This document shows, piece by piece, positions 19,100-30,000 of a stretch of 64,000 nt of DNA. The stretch is from Pseudomonas putida S13.1.2 (GTDB lineage: Bacteria > Pseudomonadota > Gammaproteobacteria > Pseudomonadales > Pseudomonadaceae). Below the pieces are notes generated by a model that saw nothing but the letters and a program-made list of their open reading frames with translations, was not told where the DNA came from and searched no databases. Where the stretch lies: assembly GCF_000498395.2 (NCBI RefSeq), contig NZ_CP010979.1, positions 248,001 through 312,000 of the forward strand, read 5' to 3'. A program made the translations under genes and the position numbers. Within the stretch, counting starts at the first letter, position 1. The number at the start of each line of letters is the position of its first letter.

Positions 19100-20113
19100 A
19101 TGCCGTTCGATGCCGCTTCGCAGCCCCTGTCACCGCCACGCTGGCGCAGCCTCAGTGCCGAGGAGGGTGACAGTTGGCTAAGCCTCACCCTCGAAGCTCG
19201 CCCACTGATCCAGGTGCGCCTGGAGGCGGGCGCTACCCTGCACGTTCACCTTGACCGTCTGTGTGCCGAGCGCCCTTATCAAGCCTTGTGGTCGGCCTGC
19301 TATTGGTTGTTGTCCCGTGACACGGCCTGTCAGCGCCTGGTCTGGCACTTGCCCGAGGTACAGCCGCAGGCGCTGGCCAGTGGCTTGCTGCTGGTGGCTG
19401 AGCAGCCTGGCCAGTATCTGTGCGAGCGGGCGCTGTTCTGGCAGCTGCCACAGCCATGGCTGGGCGATGCGCTGGCCGCGGTGTACCCACAGCAGATGCA
19501 GATCAGCAACGGCAAGCGCCACCCGCGCCGCGCGCCCAAGCCCCGTGGTGAGGTTTACCGGCGCTTCGATGCGCGCCTGGGTAGCTGGGTGTCGCTGCGC
19601 CCGCTGGAGATCGAACACGACCTGGAGCGCTTCAACCGCTGGCAGAACAACCCGCGGGTGGAGGCGTTCTGGCAGGAGGGCGGCACGCTGGCGCAACACC
19701 GCGAGTACCTGGCCAAGCTCGAGGCCGACCCGCATACCCTGACACTGATCGGCTGCTTTGACGATGAGCCGTTTGCCTACTTCGAGGCGTACTGGGCCAA
19801 GGAAGACCGCATTGCGCCGTTCTACCCGGCCGATGACTACGACCGCGGCATCCACATGCTGGTAGGGGAGGAGAGCCATCGCGGGCCGCACAAGGTGGCC
19901 AGCTGGCTATCGGCGCTGGTGCATTACCTGTTCCTGGATGATCCGCGCACCCAGCGGGTGGTGGCCGAGCCACGTGCCGACAACGGCAAGATGATCGGCT
20001 ACATGCACGACCAGTGCTTCCATTGCGACAAGGAGTTCGACTTCCCGCACAAGCGTGCGGCGCTGATGATTCTGGGGCGGGAGCGGTTTTTCGATCGCTG
20101 CAAGCTGGCTTGA
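19100..20113 (+). CDS. Siderophore-type GNAT acyltransferase (IucB/RhbD/PvdYII-like)
   Basis: A 337-residue protein with a variable N-terminal half and a C-terminal Acetyltransf_8 domain (about 150-330). The siderophore-acyltransferase signature is visible: RFNRWQNNPRVEAFW (near 176-190), FAYFEAYWAKEDRIAPFY (near 229-246) and DYDRGIHMLVGEESHRGPHKVASW (near 249-272). Family members acylate N-hydroxylysine or N-hydroxyornithine, as PvdYII acetylates hydroxyornithine in pyoverdine. A perfect iron-starvation box upstream and pvdS just downstream place it in the pyoverdine regulon. The substrate is inferred; formylation or another acyl donor is not excluded. Confidence 0.85.
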   Translation: MPFDAASQPLSPPRWRSLSAEEGDSWLSLTLEARPLIQVRLEAGATLHVHLDRLCAERPYQALWSACYWLLSRDTACQRLVWHLPEVQPQALASGLLLVAEQPGQYLCERALFWQLPQPWLGDALAAVYPQQMQISNGKRHPRRAPKPRGEVYRRFDARLGSWVSLRPLEIEHDLERFNRWQNNPRVEAFWQEGGTLAQHREYLAKLEADPHTLTLIGCFDDEPFAYFEAYWAKEDRIAPFYPADDYDRGIHMLVGEESHRGPHKVASWLSALVHYLFLDDPRTQRVVAEPRADNGKMIGYMHDQCFHCDKEFDFPHKRAALMILGRERFFDRCKLA

Positions 20114-20119
20114 GTCCCA

Positions 20120-20239
20120 AGGGGCCGCTTTGCGGCCCATCGCCGGCAAGCCGGCTCCCACAAGGGATAGCGCCTGGCCTGAGGTTGATGCGGTCGAGGT
20201 GGGAGCTGGCTTGCCGGCGATGGGCTGCGCAGCAGCCCT
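20120..20239. repeat. Inverted REP pair between the acetyltransferase gene and pvdS
   Basis: Units 20120-20164 (GGGGCCGCTTTGCGGCCC plus GCCGGCAAGCCGGCTCCCAC) and 20197-20239 (GTGGGAGCTGGCTTGCCGGC...) face each other between convergent genes. This is a REP subclass distinct from the GCGGG type elsewhere in the window. Confidence 0.8.
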
Positions 20240-20259
20240 ATAGGCGCGAACCTGAAGCC

Positions 20260-20790
20260 TTAGGCCTGCCGGTTGGCCGTCTTGCGGCAATGCACCAGCG
20301 CATCGCGGATCATGAAGTTGACCAGTGTCGGCGACACGCCCAGCTCCTTGGCGATGTCTTTCTGTGGCACGCCATGCAGGCGGTACATTTCGAACGCATA
20401 GCGGGTACGCTGCGGCAGTTCGTTCAGCGCCTGGGCAATGTCATCCAGCGCGGCGAGGTTGATGTGAGTGGCTTCGGGCGAGGCGTTCTGGATGACCACG
20501 TTCAGGCCTTCCTCCTCGCTGCCGGAGTACTTCAGTTCCATCGCCTGCTTGCGGTAGTGGTCGATCGCCAGGTTGCGCACGATCTGGAACAGGTAGCTGA
20601 GCTGCGCCTTGAACGACGAGGTGATCTGCGGGGCGGCGCTGAGCCGGAAGAAGGCATCCTGCACCACATCTTCAGCGCGCGAGCGGCAACCGGTGATGCG
20701 GGCAGCGATCTTGACCAAGATGCTGCGGTTGTCGACGAATGCCTGCAGTAATGGTGAATCGCACTTACTTGTGGATAGTTGTTCCGCCAT
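20260..20790 (-). CDS. pvdS: Iron-starvation sigma factor PvdS (PfrI/PbrA)
   Basis: A 176-residue ECF sigma factor that directs RNA polymerase to pyoverdine biosynthesis promoters. Region 2 is visible as RITGCRSRAEDVVQDAFFRL and YLFQIVRNLAIDHYRKQA (near 31-83). Region 4 is LNELPQRTRYAFEMYRLHGVPQKDIAKELGVSPTLVN (near 122-158). The ATG at 20790 (MAEQLSTSKCDSPLLQAFVDNRS) aligns with the known PvdS start; the longer upstream frame crosses the Fur box and is not used. It is divergent from pvdL. A Fur box at 20866-20884 overlaps a TTGACA -35-like element (minus strand), so it should be repressed by iron. Four candidate PvdS boxes lie in this window. Confidence 0.96.
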   Translation of the reverse strand: MAEQLSTSKCDSPLLQAFVDNRSILVKIAARITGCRSRAEDVVQDAFFRLSAAPQITSSFKAQLSYLFQIVRNLAIDHYRKQAMELKYSGSEEEGLNVVIQNASPEATHINLAALDDIAQALNELPQRTRYAFEMYRLHGVPQKDIAKELGVSPTLVNFMIRDALVHCRKTANRQA

Positions 20791-20865
20791 GGAAATCACC
20801 TTGTCACAGAGGGGAAAGGAGGCCCCCTGGACTGGGAAGCTTCCTACGACGTGCGACAAGCTATT

Positions 20866-20884
20866 CATAATGATAATGATTGTC
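20866..20884. promoter_or_regulatory. Fur box in the pvdS promoter
   Basis: CATAATGATAATGATTGTC matches the 19-bp Fur consensus at 16 positions. It overlaps a minus-strand TTGACA (20881-20886) that could be the pvdS -35. It is about 75 bp upstream of the pvdS start and about 210 bp before pvdL. Confidence 0.85.
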
Positions 20885-20981
20885 AAATGCGAAACGTAAT
20901 TAGTATATAGATATTTCGGTCTAAGGCCAGGCGTGTGAAACGCTTCACCTTCTGCCCCCTCTGCATCCGCGCAATGCGCTT

Positions 20982-21005
20982 TAATTTCTTCCTCTGCCCA
21001 TCCGT
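20982..21005 (+). promoter_or_regulatory. Iron-starvation box for pvdL (one mismatch)
   Basis: TAATT (20982-20986), 16 nt, CGT (21003-21005): one mismatch from TAAAT-N16-CGT. It lies about 90 bp before the pvdL start, in the pvdS-pvdL divergent region. Confidence 0.65.
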
Positions 21006-21094
21006 TCCCCTGTGTACATCCGGCCCCCGTGCGCTGCCGCCCACGTTTGCGCAGCAGCCGGCCCGCCCCAACCAGACACTGGCAGGAACACCCC

Positions 21095-24000
21095 ATGACG
21101 GACGCCTTCGAACTCCCGCTCTCGCTGGTCCAGGCACTGGCGCACCGCGCCGCGCAGACCCCGGACAAGATCGCCTTGCGCTTTCTTGCCGACGCCCCTG
21201 GCGAGCAGGCGGTGCTCAGCTACCGGGACCTCGACCAGCGTGCACGCACCATCGCCGCTGCATTGCAGGCCCGTGCAGGCTTCGGCGACCGTGCGATCTT
21301 GTTGTTCCCCAGTGGTCCGGACTACGTGGCGGCGTTCTTCGGTTGCCTGTATGCCGGGGTGATCGCGGTACCGGCTTACCCGCCGGAGTCTGCGCGCCAG
21401 CACCATCAGGAGCGCTTGCTGTCGATCATCGACGATGCCGAGCCGCGCCTGCTGCTGACGGTCGCGGCGTTGCACGGCAGCCTGCAAGGCCTGGAAGCGC
21501 TGGCGGCGGACAACGGCCCAGAACTGCTGGCGGTGGACAGCCTGGACCCGGCGCTGGCCGCGAACTGGCGCGAGCCCGTGCTCAAAGGTGATGACATCGC
21601 CTTCCTGCAGTACACCTCTGGCTCCACCGCGCTGCCCAAGGGCGTGCAGGTCAGCCACGGCAACCTGGTGGCCAACGAGCAGTTGATCCGCCAAGGCTTC
21701 GGTATCGACCTCAACCCCGACGATGTGATCGTCAGTTGGTTGCCCCTGTACCACGACATGGGCCTGATTGGCGGCCTGTTGCAGCCCATCTTCAGCGGCG
21801 TGCCGTGCGTGCTGATGTCGCCGGGTTACTTCCTGGCCCGGCCGCAGCGCTGGTTGCAGGCCATCAGCGAATATGGCGGCACCATCAGCGGTGGCCCCGA
21901 CTTTGCTTACCGCCTGTGTAGCGAGCGGGTTAGCGAGGCCTCGTTGGCCGGGCTCGACCTGAGCCGCTGGCGCGTGGCTTATTCCGGCTCCGAGCCGATC
22001 CGCCAGGACAGCCTGGCGACGTTCGCCGACAAGTTCCAGGCCAGCGGCTTCGACCGGCAGAGCTTCTTCGCCAGCTACGGCCTGGCCGAAGCCACCCTGT
22101 TCGTCAGCGGCAGCCGCCGCGGCCAGGGCATCGCCGCGCTGGAACTGGACGCCGAAGCCTTCGCCGCCAACCGTGCCGAGCCGGGCAAAGGCAGCGTGCT
22201 GATGAGCTGCGGCTACCCGCAGCCCGGTCACGCGGTACGTGTCGTCGAGCCGCAGCACTTGCAGGTGCTGGGCGACAACCAGGTCGGCGAAATATGGGCC
22301 GGTGGCCCGAGCATCGCCTTGGGTTACTGGCGCAACCCCGAAGCCAGTGCCCGCACCTTCGTTGAAATGGACGGCCAGACCTGGCTGCGCACCGGCGACC
22401 TGGGCTTCATGCGCGAGGGTGAGGTGTTCGTCACCGGGCGCCTGAAAGACATGCTGATCGTACGGGGCCAGAACCTGTACCCGCAGGACCTGGAAAAAAC
22501 CCTCGAACGCGAGGTCGAGGTGCTGCGCAAAGGCCGGGTGGCAGTGTTTGCCGTCGAGCAGCAGGGCGAGGAGGGCATCGGCGTGGCGGTGGAGATCAGC
22601 CGCAACGTGCAAAAGGCAATCAAACCCCAGGACCTGATCAAAACCCTGCGCCAGGTGATCGCCGACGCCTGCCGCCAGGCCCCGGCTGTGGTCCTGTTGC
22701 TGAACCCGGGCGCGCTGCCCAAGACCTCCAGTGGCAAGCTGCAGCGCTCGGCCTGCCGCCTGCGCATGGACGATGGCAGCCTGGACTGCTACGCCCGCTT
22801 CCCTGATGTGAGCGAAGCCGCTGCAAGCGCGGCTGCTGGCGATGAACTGCAAACACGCATCGCCGCCGTGTGGCGCGACATCCTCAAGCTAGAGGCGGTT
22901 GCAGCAGATGACCACTTCCTGCTGCTGGGCGGCAACTCCATCGCCGCCACCCAGGCCACCGCACGCCTGGCCGATGAACTGGGCATCAACCTGAGCCTGC
23001 GCACCCTGTTCGAAGTGCCAGTGCTGGCTGATTACAGTAACGCCGTGGCGTCGATCATCGCTGAAGGCGCAGCCGGCACCGCCATCATCGCAACGCTGGA
23101 ACGCGCCCAGGCGTTGCCCCAGTCGCTGGCGCAAAACCGCTTGTGGCTGATGTGGCAGTTGCAGCCAGAATCGGCCGCCTACAACATCCCGGCCGGCCTG
23201 CAGCTGCGCGGCGAGCTGGACGAAAGCGCCCTGGAAGCCGCCTTCCAGGCGCTGGTGGCGCGCCACGAATCCCTGCGCACCGTATTCAGCGAAGAAAACG
23301 GCCAGGCCCTGCAACGCATCTTGGCGCAACAGCCGTTCAGCCTGCACCGCCTGAACCTCGAAGGCCAAACCCCCGAGCAGGTCAGGGCCGAGCGTGAAGC
23401 CGAGGCCCGTCAGCCGTTCGACCTGACCCAGGGCCCGTTGCTGCGGGTGACCCTGGCACGCCTGGACGACGAAGACCATCAGCTATGGGTGACCCTGCAC
23501 CACATCGTCGCTGACGGCTGGTCGCTGAACATCCTGCTGGATGAATTCGCCAAGCTTTACGCGGCCCGCTGCCAGGGGCTGGAGGCCAGCCTGGCGCCGC
23601 TGACCCTGGGTTACGCCGACTACGGCACCTGGCAGCGACAATGGCTGGCCGCCGGTGAAGCCGAGCGCCAACTGCAGTACTGGAAAGCACAGTTGGGCGA
23701 TGAACTGCCGGTGCTCGACCTGTGCACCGACCACCCCCGCGCCAGTCAGCGCGAGTACAGCGCTGAGCGGTTCAACCTCAAGGTGCCTGCCAAGCTTGCC
23801 GAAGCACTCAAGGGCCTGGCCCGCGAACAGCAGGCCAGCCTGTTCATGGTCCTGCTGGCCGGCTGGCAGGCGCTGCTGCACCGCTACAGCGGCCAGGCTG
23901 ACATCCGTGTCGGTGTGCCCAACGCCAACCGCCCGCGCCTGGAAGCCCAAGGCATGGTCGGCTTCTTCATCAATACCCAGGTATTGCGCGCACAGCTTGA

Positions 24001-27000
24001 TGGCCGCCTGCCATTCACGCAGCTGCTGGCCCAGGTGCGCCACGCCACCCTTGCGGCGCAGGCTAACCAGGACCTGCCGTACGAACAGCTGGTCGAAGCC
24101 CTGCCTGACGCCCGTGAGCAAGGCTTGTTCCAGGTCATGTTCAACCACCAGCAACGCGACTTGTCGGCGCTTCGCCGCCTGCCGGGGCTGTTGGCGGAGG
24201 AGCTGCCGTGGCACAGCCGCGAAGCCAAGTTCGACCTTCAGCTGCACAGTGAAGAAGACCATCAGGGTCGCCTGAGCCTGGCCTTCGACTACGCTGCGGA
24301 GCTGTTCGAAGCCAGCACCGTCAAACGTCTGGCCCATCACCTGCTGGCGCTGCTTGAACAGGTGTGCGCCGCGCCGCAGCGGCCGCTGGGCGAAGTGCAA
24401 TTGCTGGACGAGCCCGGCCGCGCGCAACTGCTGGGCTGGGGCCGGGCACCGGCTGCCGCGCCGCCATGCCTGCTGGTCGAACAGCTCAACGAACAGGCCC
24501 GCCGGACCCCGCAACGCACCGCGCTGGCCTGGGACGGCGGTAGCCTCGACTACGCCGAACTGCACCAGCAGGCCAACCGCCTGGCCCATTACCTGCGCGA
24601 CAAAGGCGTCGGCCCCGACACCCGCGTAGCCATTGCCATCGAGCGTTCGCCACAGTTGCTGGTGGGCCTGCTGGCTATCCTCAAGGCCGGCGGCGCCTAC
24701 GTGCCGCTGGACGTCGACTACCCGGCCGAACGCCTGGCCTACATGCTGGCCGACTGCAACGCCGGCCTGCTGCTGAGCCACAGCAGCCTGCTGGGCAAGC
24801 TGCCGCAAGTCGACGGCGTCAGCGCCATTGCCCTCGACCAGTTGCACCTGGACAGCTGGCCTAGCCATGCCCCCGGCCTGCACCTGCACGGCGACAACCT
24901 GGCCTACGTGATCTACACCTCCGGCTCCACCGGCCAGCCCAAGGGCGTGGGCAATACCCATGCGGCGCTAGCCGAGCGCTTGCAATGGATGCAGGCGACC
25001 TATGGGCTGAATGACAGCGACGTGCTGATGCAGAAGGCGCCGATCAGCTTCGATGTGTCGGTGTGGGAGTGCTTCTGGCCACTGGTAACCGGCTGCAAGC
25101 TGGTACTCGCCGGCCCCGGTGAGCACCGTGACCCGCAACGCATTGCCGCGCTGGTGCAAGCCCATGGCGTGACCACGCTGCACTTCGTGCCGCCACTGTT
25201 GCAGGTGTTTGTCCAGGAGCCGCAGGCGGGCGCCTGCAGCAGCCTGCGCCGGTTGTTCTCCGGTGGCGAAGCATTGCCTGCGGCGCTGCGTGACCGCGTG
25301 CTGCAAGTGCTGCCGCAGGTGCAACTGCACAACCGCTATGGCCCGACCGAAACCGCCATCAACGTCACCCACTGGCACTGCCAGGCGGCGGACGGCGAGC
25401 GCTCGCCCATCGGCCGCCCGTTGGGCAATGTGCTGTGCCGTGTGCTGGACGATGAGCTTGAACTGGCCGCGCCAGGCGTCCCAGGCGAGCTGTACCTGGG
25501 TGGCACGGGCCTGGCCCGTGGCTACCTGGGCCGTCCGGGTCTTACCGCCGAGCGCTTCGTGCCCCAGGCCGACGGCCATGGCGAGCGCCTGTACCGCAGT
25601 GGCGACCGCGCCCGCTGGCAGGTGCAGCTTGAGGCCCTGGAATACCTCGGTCGCCTCGACCAGCAGGTAAAGGTGCGGGGTTTCCGCGTCGAGCCAGAAG
25701 AAGTACAGGCCTGCCTGTTGGCACAGCCGGGTGTTGAACAGGCGCTGGTGCTGATCCACAAGGACGCCGTTGGTGCGCAGCTGGTGGGTTACTACAGTGG
25801 CACTGCGCAGCCAGCCGAAGTCCTGGCCGTGCTGGCTGAGCAACTGCCCGCGTACATGGTGCCGGCCCAGCTCATCCCGTTGGCACAGCTGCCGCTGGGC
25901 CCCAGCGGCAAGGTCGACCGCAAGGCACTGCCGGCCCCGGTGTGGCAGCAACGCGAACATGTCGAGCCACACACCGAGTTGCAGCAACAGGTTGCCGCCA
26001 TCTGGCGCGAGGTGCTGAACCTGCCGCGCGTCGGCCTGCAGGACGACTTCTTCGCCTTGGGCGGGCACTCGCTGCTGGCCACGCAGATCGTCTCGCGCAG
26101 CCGCCAGGCCTGCGATGTCGAGCTGCCGCTCAAGGTGCTGTTCGAAGCCAGCGAACTGGGCGCCTTCTGTGCCGAGATCGCACGCATACGCGCCGCCGGC
26201 CAGCGCAACCTGCAAGGCGCAATTGCCCGCGTTGACCGCCGTCAGGCGGTGCCGCTGTCGTATTCGCAGCAGCGTATGTGGTTCCTCTGGCAAATGGAGC
26301 CGGACAGCCCGGCGTACAACGTCGGCGGCATGGCACGCCTGCGCGGCACCCTGCATGTGGACGCTTTCGAGCGTGCGCTGCAGGCGCTGATCGTGCGCCA
26401 TGAAACCCTGCGCACCACCTTCCCCAGCATCGACGGCGTGCCGTATCAGTGCGTGGCCGAAGACAGCGGCCTGCACCTTGATTGGCAAGACTTCAGCGCC
26501 TTGCCGATCGACGCCCGCCAGCAACGCCTGCAACAACTGGCCGACGACCAGGCGCACCAGCCATTCGACCTGGAGCGCGGCCCGCTGCTGCGCGCCTGCC
26601 TGGTCAAGGCTGACGAGCGCGAGCACTTCTTCGTGCTGACCCTGCACCACATCGTGACCGAAGGCTGGGCCATGGACATCTTCGCCCGCGAACTGGGCGA
26701 GCTGTACGAAGCCTTTGTCGATGACCGCGAGTCGCCGCTGGCGCCGCTGCCGGTGCAGTACCTGGACTACAGCGTGTGGCAACGGCAATGGCTGGAAAGC
26801 GGCGAGGGCGCGCGTCAACTGGCCTACTGGAAGGACCGCCTGGGCGACGAGCACCCGGTGCTGGCGTTGCCTGCCGACCGCCCGCGCCCGGCAGTACAGA
26901 GCCACCGCGGCGAGCTGTACCGCTTTGAACTCGACCCGGCGCTGGTGGCCCGCGTGCATGCTTTCAACAGCCAGCGCGGCCTGACCCTGTTCATGACCAT

Positions 27001-30000
27001 GACCGCCACACTGGCCGCCTTGCTGCACCGCTACAGCGGCCAGCGCGACCTGCGCATCGGCGCGCCGGTGGCCAACCGCATCCGCCCGGAAAGCGAAGGC
27101 CTGATCGGCGCCTTCCTCAATACCCAGGTGCTGCGCTGCGAGCTGGATGGCCAGATGACCGCCAACGCGCTGCTGGAGCAGATGCGCCAGGCCGCCATCG
27201 AAGGCCAGTCGCACCAAGACCTGCCGTTCGACCAGTTGGTGGAGGCGTTGCAACCGCCGCGCAGCAGCGCTTACAACCCGCTGTTCCAGGTGATGTGCAA
27301 CGTGCAGCGCTGGGCCTTCCAGCAAAGCCGCACACTGGCCGGCATGCAGGTGGATTACCTGGTCAACGACGCCAGTGCCACCAAGTTCGACCTGTACCTG
27401 GAGGTAACCGACCTCGACGGCCGCCTGGGTTGCTGCCTGACCTACAGCCGCGACCTGTTCGACGAACCGCGCATAGCGCGCATGGCCGAGCACTGGCAGC
27501 ACCTGCTGGTCGGCTTGCTGGACAACCCGCAGCAGCGCCTGTGCGAGCTGCCGATGCTGAGCGGTGCGGAGCAGCAGGTGCTGGCGGGCCAGTTGCAGGG
27601 CGAGCACGACTTCGACCTCGACCAGACCCTGCACGGCCTGTTCGCCGCCCAGGCGGCGCGCACACCACAGGCTGGCGCGCTGACCTTCGCTGGCCAGCAC
27701 ATGACTTACGCCGAACTCGATCAGCGGGCCAACCGCCTGGCCCGCGCCCTGCGCGAGCGTGGCGTCGGCCCGCAGGTGCGCGTGGGCCTGGCGCTGGAGC
27801 GCTCGCTGGAAATGGTCGTCGGCCTGCTGGCCATCCTCAAGGCCGGCGGCGCCTACGTGCCGCTCGACCCCGAGTACCCGCTCGACCGCTTGCGCTACAT
27901 GATCGAAGACAGCCGCATCGGCCTGCTGCTCAGCCAGCGTGAGCTGTTGCAAACCCTGGGCGAGCTGCCCGAGGGCGTGGCACGCTGGAGCCTGGAGGAC
28001 GATGCCGCCAGCCTGTCGGCCTACAGCGATGCGCCGCTGGACAACCTCAACCTGCCGCAGCATCAGGCGTACCTGATCTACACCTCCGGCTCCACCGGCA
28101 AGCCCAAGGGCGTGGTGGTCAGCCATGGTGAGTTCGCCATGCACTGCCAAGCGGTCATCGCCGCGTTCGGCATGCGCAGCGATGATTGCGAGCTGCATTT
28201 CTATTCGATCAACTTCGACGCTGCCAGCGAGCGCCTGTGGGTGCCGTTGCTGTGCGGTGCCCGCGTGGTGGTGCGCGCCCAGGGGCAGTGGGGCGCCGAG
28301 GACATCTGCCAGCTGGTGCGCGAGCAGCAGGTGAGCATTTTGGGCTTTACCCCCAGCTACGGCAGCCAGCTGGCGCAGTACCTGGGCGGGCAGGGCGAGC
28401 AACTGCCAGTACGCCTGGTGATCACCGGTGGCGAAGCGCTGACCGGCGAGCACCTGCAGCGTATTCGCCAGGCTTTTGCGCCGCAGCAGTTCTTCAACGC
28501 CTACGGCCCGACCGAAACCGTGGTCATGCCGCTGGCCTGCCTGGCGCCAGAGGTGTTGCCTGCGGACCTTGGCAGTGTGCCGATTGGCCATGTCATCGGT
28601 AGCCGCTCGGCCTACATCCTCGACGAAGACCTTGCCCTGCTGCCGCAAGGTGGCATTGGTGAGCTGTATGTCGGCGGAGCCGGCCTGGCTCAGGGTTATC
28701 ACGACCGGCCGGGCCTGAGCGCCGAGCGATTCGTCGCTGACCCGTTCAGCACCGAAGGGGGCCGCTTGTATCGCACGGGCGACCTGGTGCGCCTGGGCAC
28801 TGACGGCCTGGTCGAGTACGTCGGCCGTGCCGACCAGCAGGTGAAAATTCGCGGTTTCCGCATCGAACTGGGCGAGATCGAGAGCCGCTTGCAGGCCCAT
28901 GCCGATGTCGACGAGGCCGTGGTGCTGGCCTTGGATCTACCGGGCGGCAAGCAACTGGTGGGCTACCTGGTGTGCAAGCAGGCCATGGCTGGCAGCGAGG
29001 CGCAAAGCCAGCTGCGTGAAGCAGTGAAGGCCGATGCCCGCCAGCACCTGCCGGACTACATGGTGCCTGCGCACCTGGTGCTGCTCGACAGCCTACCGCT
29101 GATGGGTAACGGCAAGCTCGACCGCCGTGCGCTGCCGCTGCCGGACCTGGAACAAGCGCGTCAACAATACCAGGCCCCCGGCAACGAGGTGGAAACGCAA
29201 CTGGCGCAGATCTGGCGCGACGTGCTCAACGTTGCCCGGGTTGGTGTACAGGACAACTTCTTCGAACTGGGCGGCGACTCGATCCTGTCGATCCAGGTAG
29301 TCAGCCGGGCTCGTCAGGCCGGCTTGCAATTCACCCCGCGCGACCTGTTCCAGCACCAGACCATCCAGACCCTGGCGGCTGTTGTTCAGCACAGCGAAGC
29401 CGCGAGTACGGTGGAGCAGGGGCTGCGCCAGGGCCAGACCGGGCTGACACCGATCCAGCACTGGTTCTTCGACAGTGAAGTGCCGCAGCCACAGCACTGG
29501 AACCAGGCGGTACTGCTTCAGGCGCGCCAACCGCTGGATGAAGCCGCGCTGGAGCAGGCATTGACTGCGCTGGTGCAGCATCACGACAGCCTGCGCCTGC
29601 GTTTCAGCGAGGCCCTGGGCCGCTGGCAGGCACAATACGCGCAGCCTGCCGCCGAGCAACTGCTGTGGACCGCCAGTGTTGCCGACTTCGCGGATTGCCA
29701 GGCGCTGTACACCGACCTGCAGCGCAGCCTCGACCTGCAGCAGGGCCCGCTGCTGCGCGCCTTGCTGGTGCGTGACGGGCAGGGCAGCCAGCGCCTGTTG
29801 CTGGCGATCCATCACCTGGTGGTCGATGGCGTGTCCTGGCGGGTGCTGCTCGAAGACCTTCAGGCGCTTTACCGTGGCCAGCCACTGCCGGCCAAGACCC
29901 ATGCCATGGGTGACTGGGCTGCGCGTCTGGCCAGCTACGCCAGCAGCGATTCGCTGCGCGACGAACTGAACTGGTGGCAAGGCCAGCTGGGCGGCGTGCG

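Noticed and set aside
24968..28900. Very long open frame (1310 codons) on the minus strand within pvdL
   Set aside because: It is antisense to conserved adenylation and condensation domains and shows no domain motif. Long antisense frames are expected in such GC-rich codon-biased genes. The same applies to 20981-22852 and 29093-32323.
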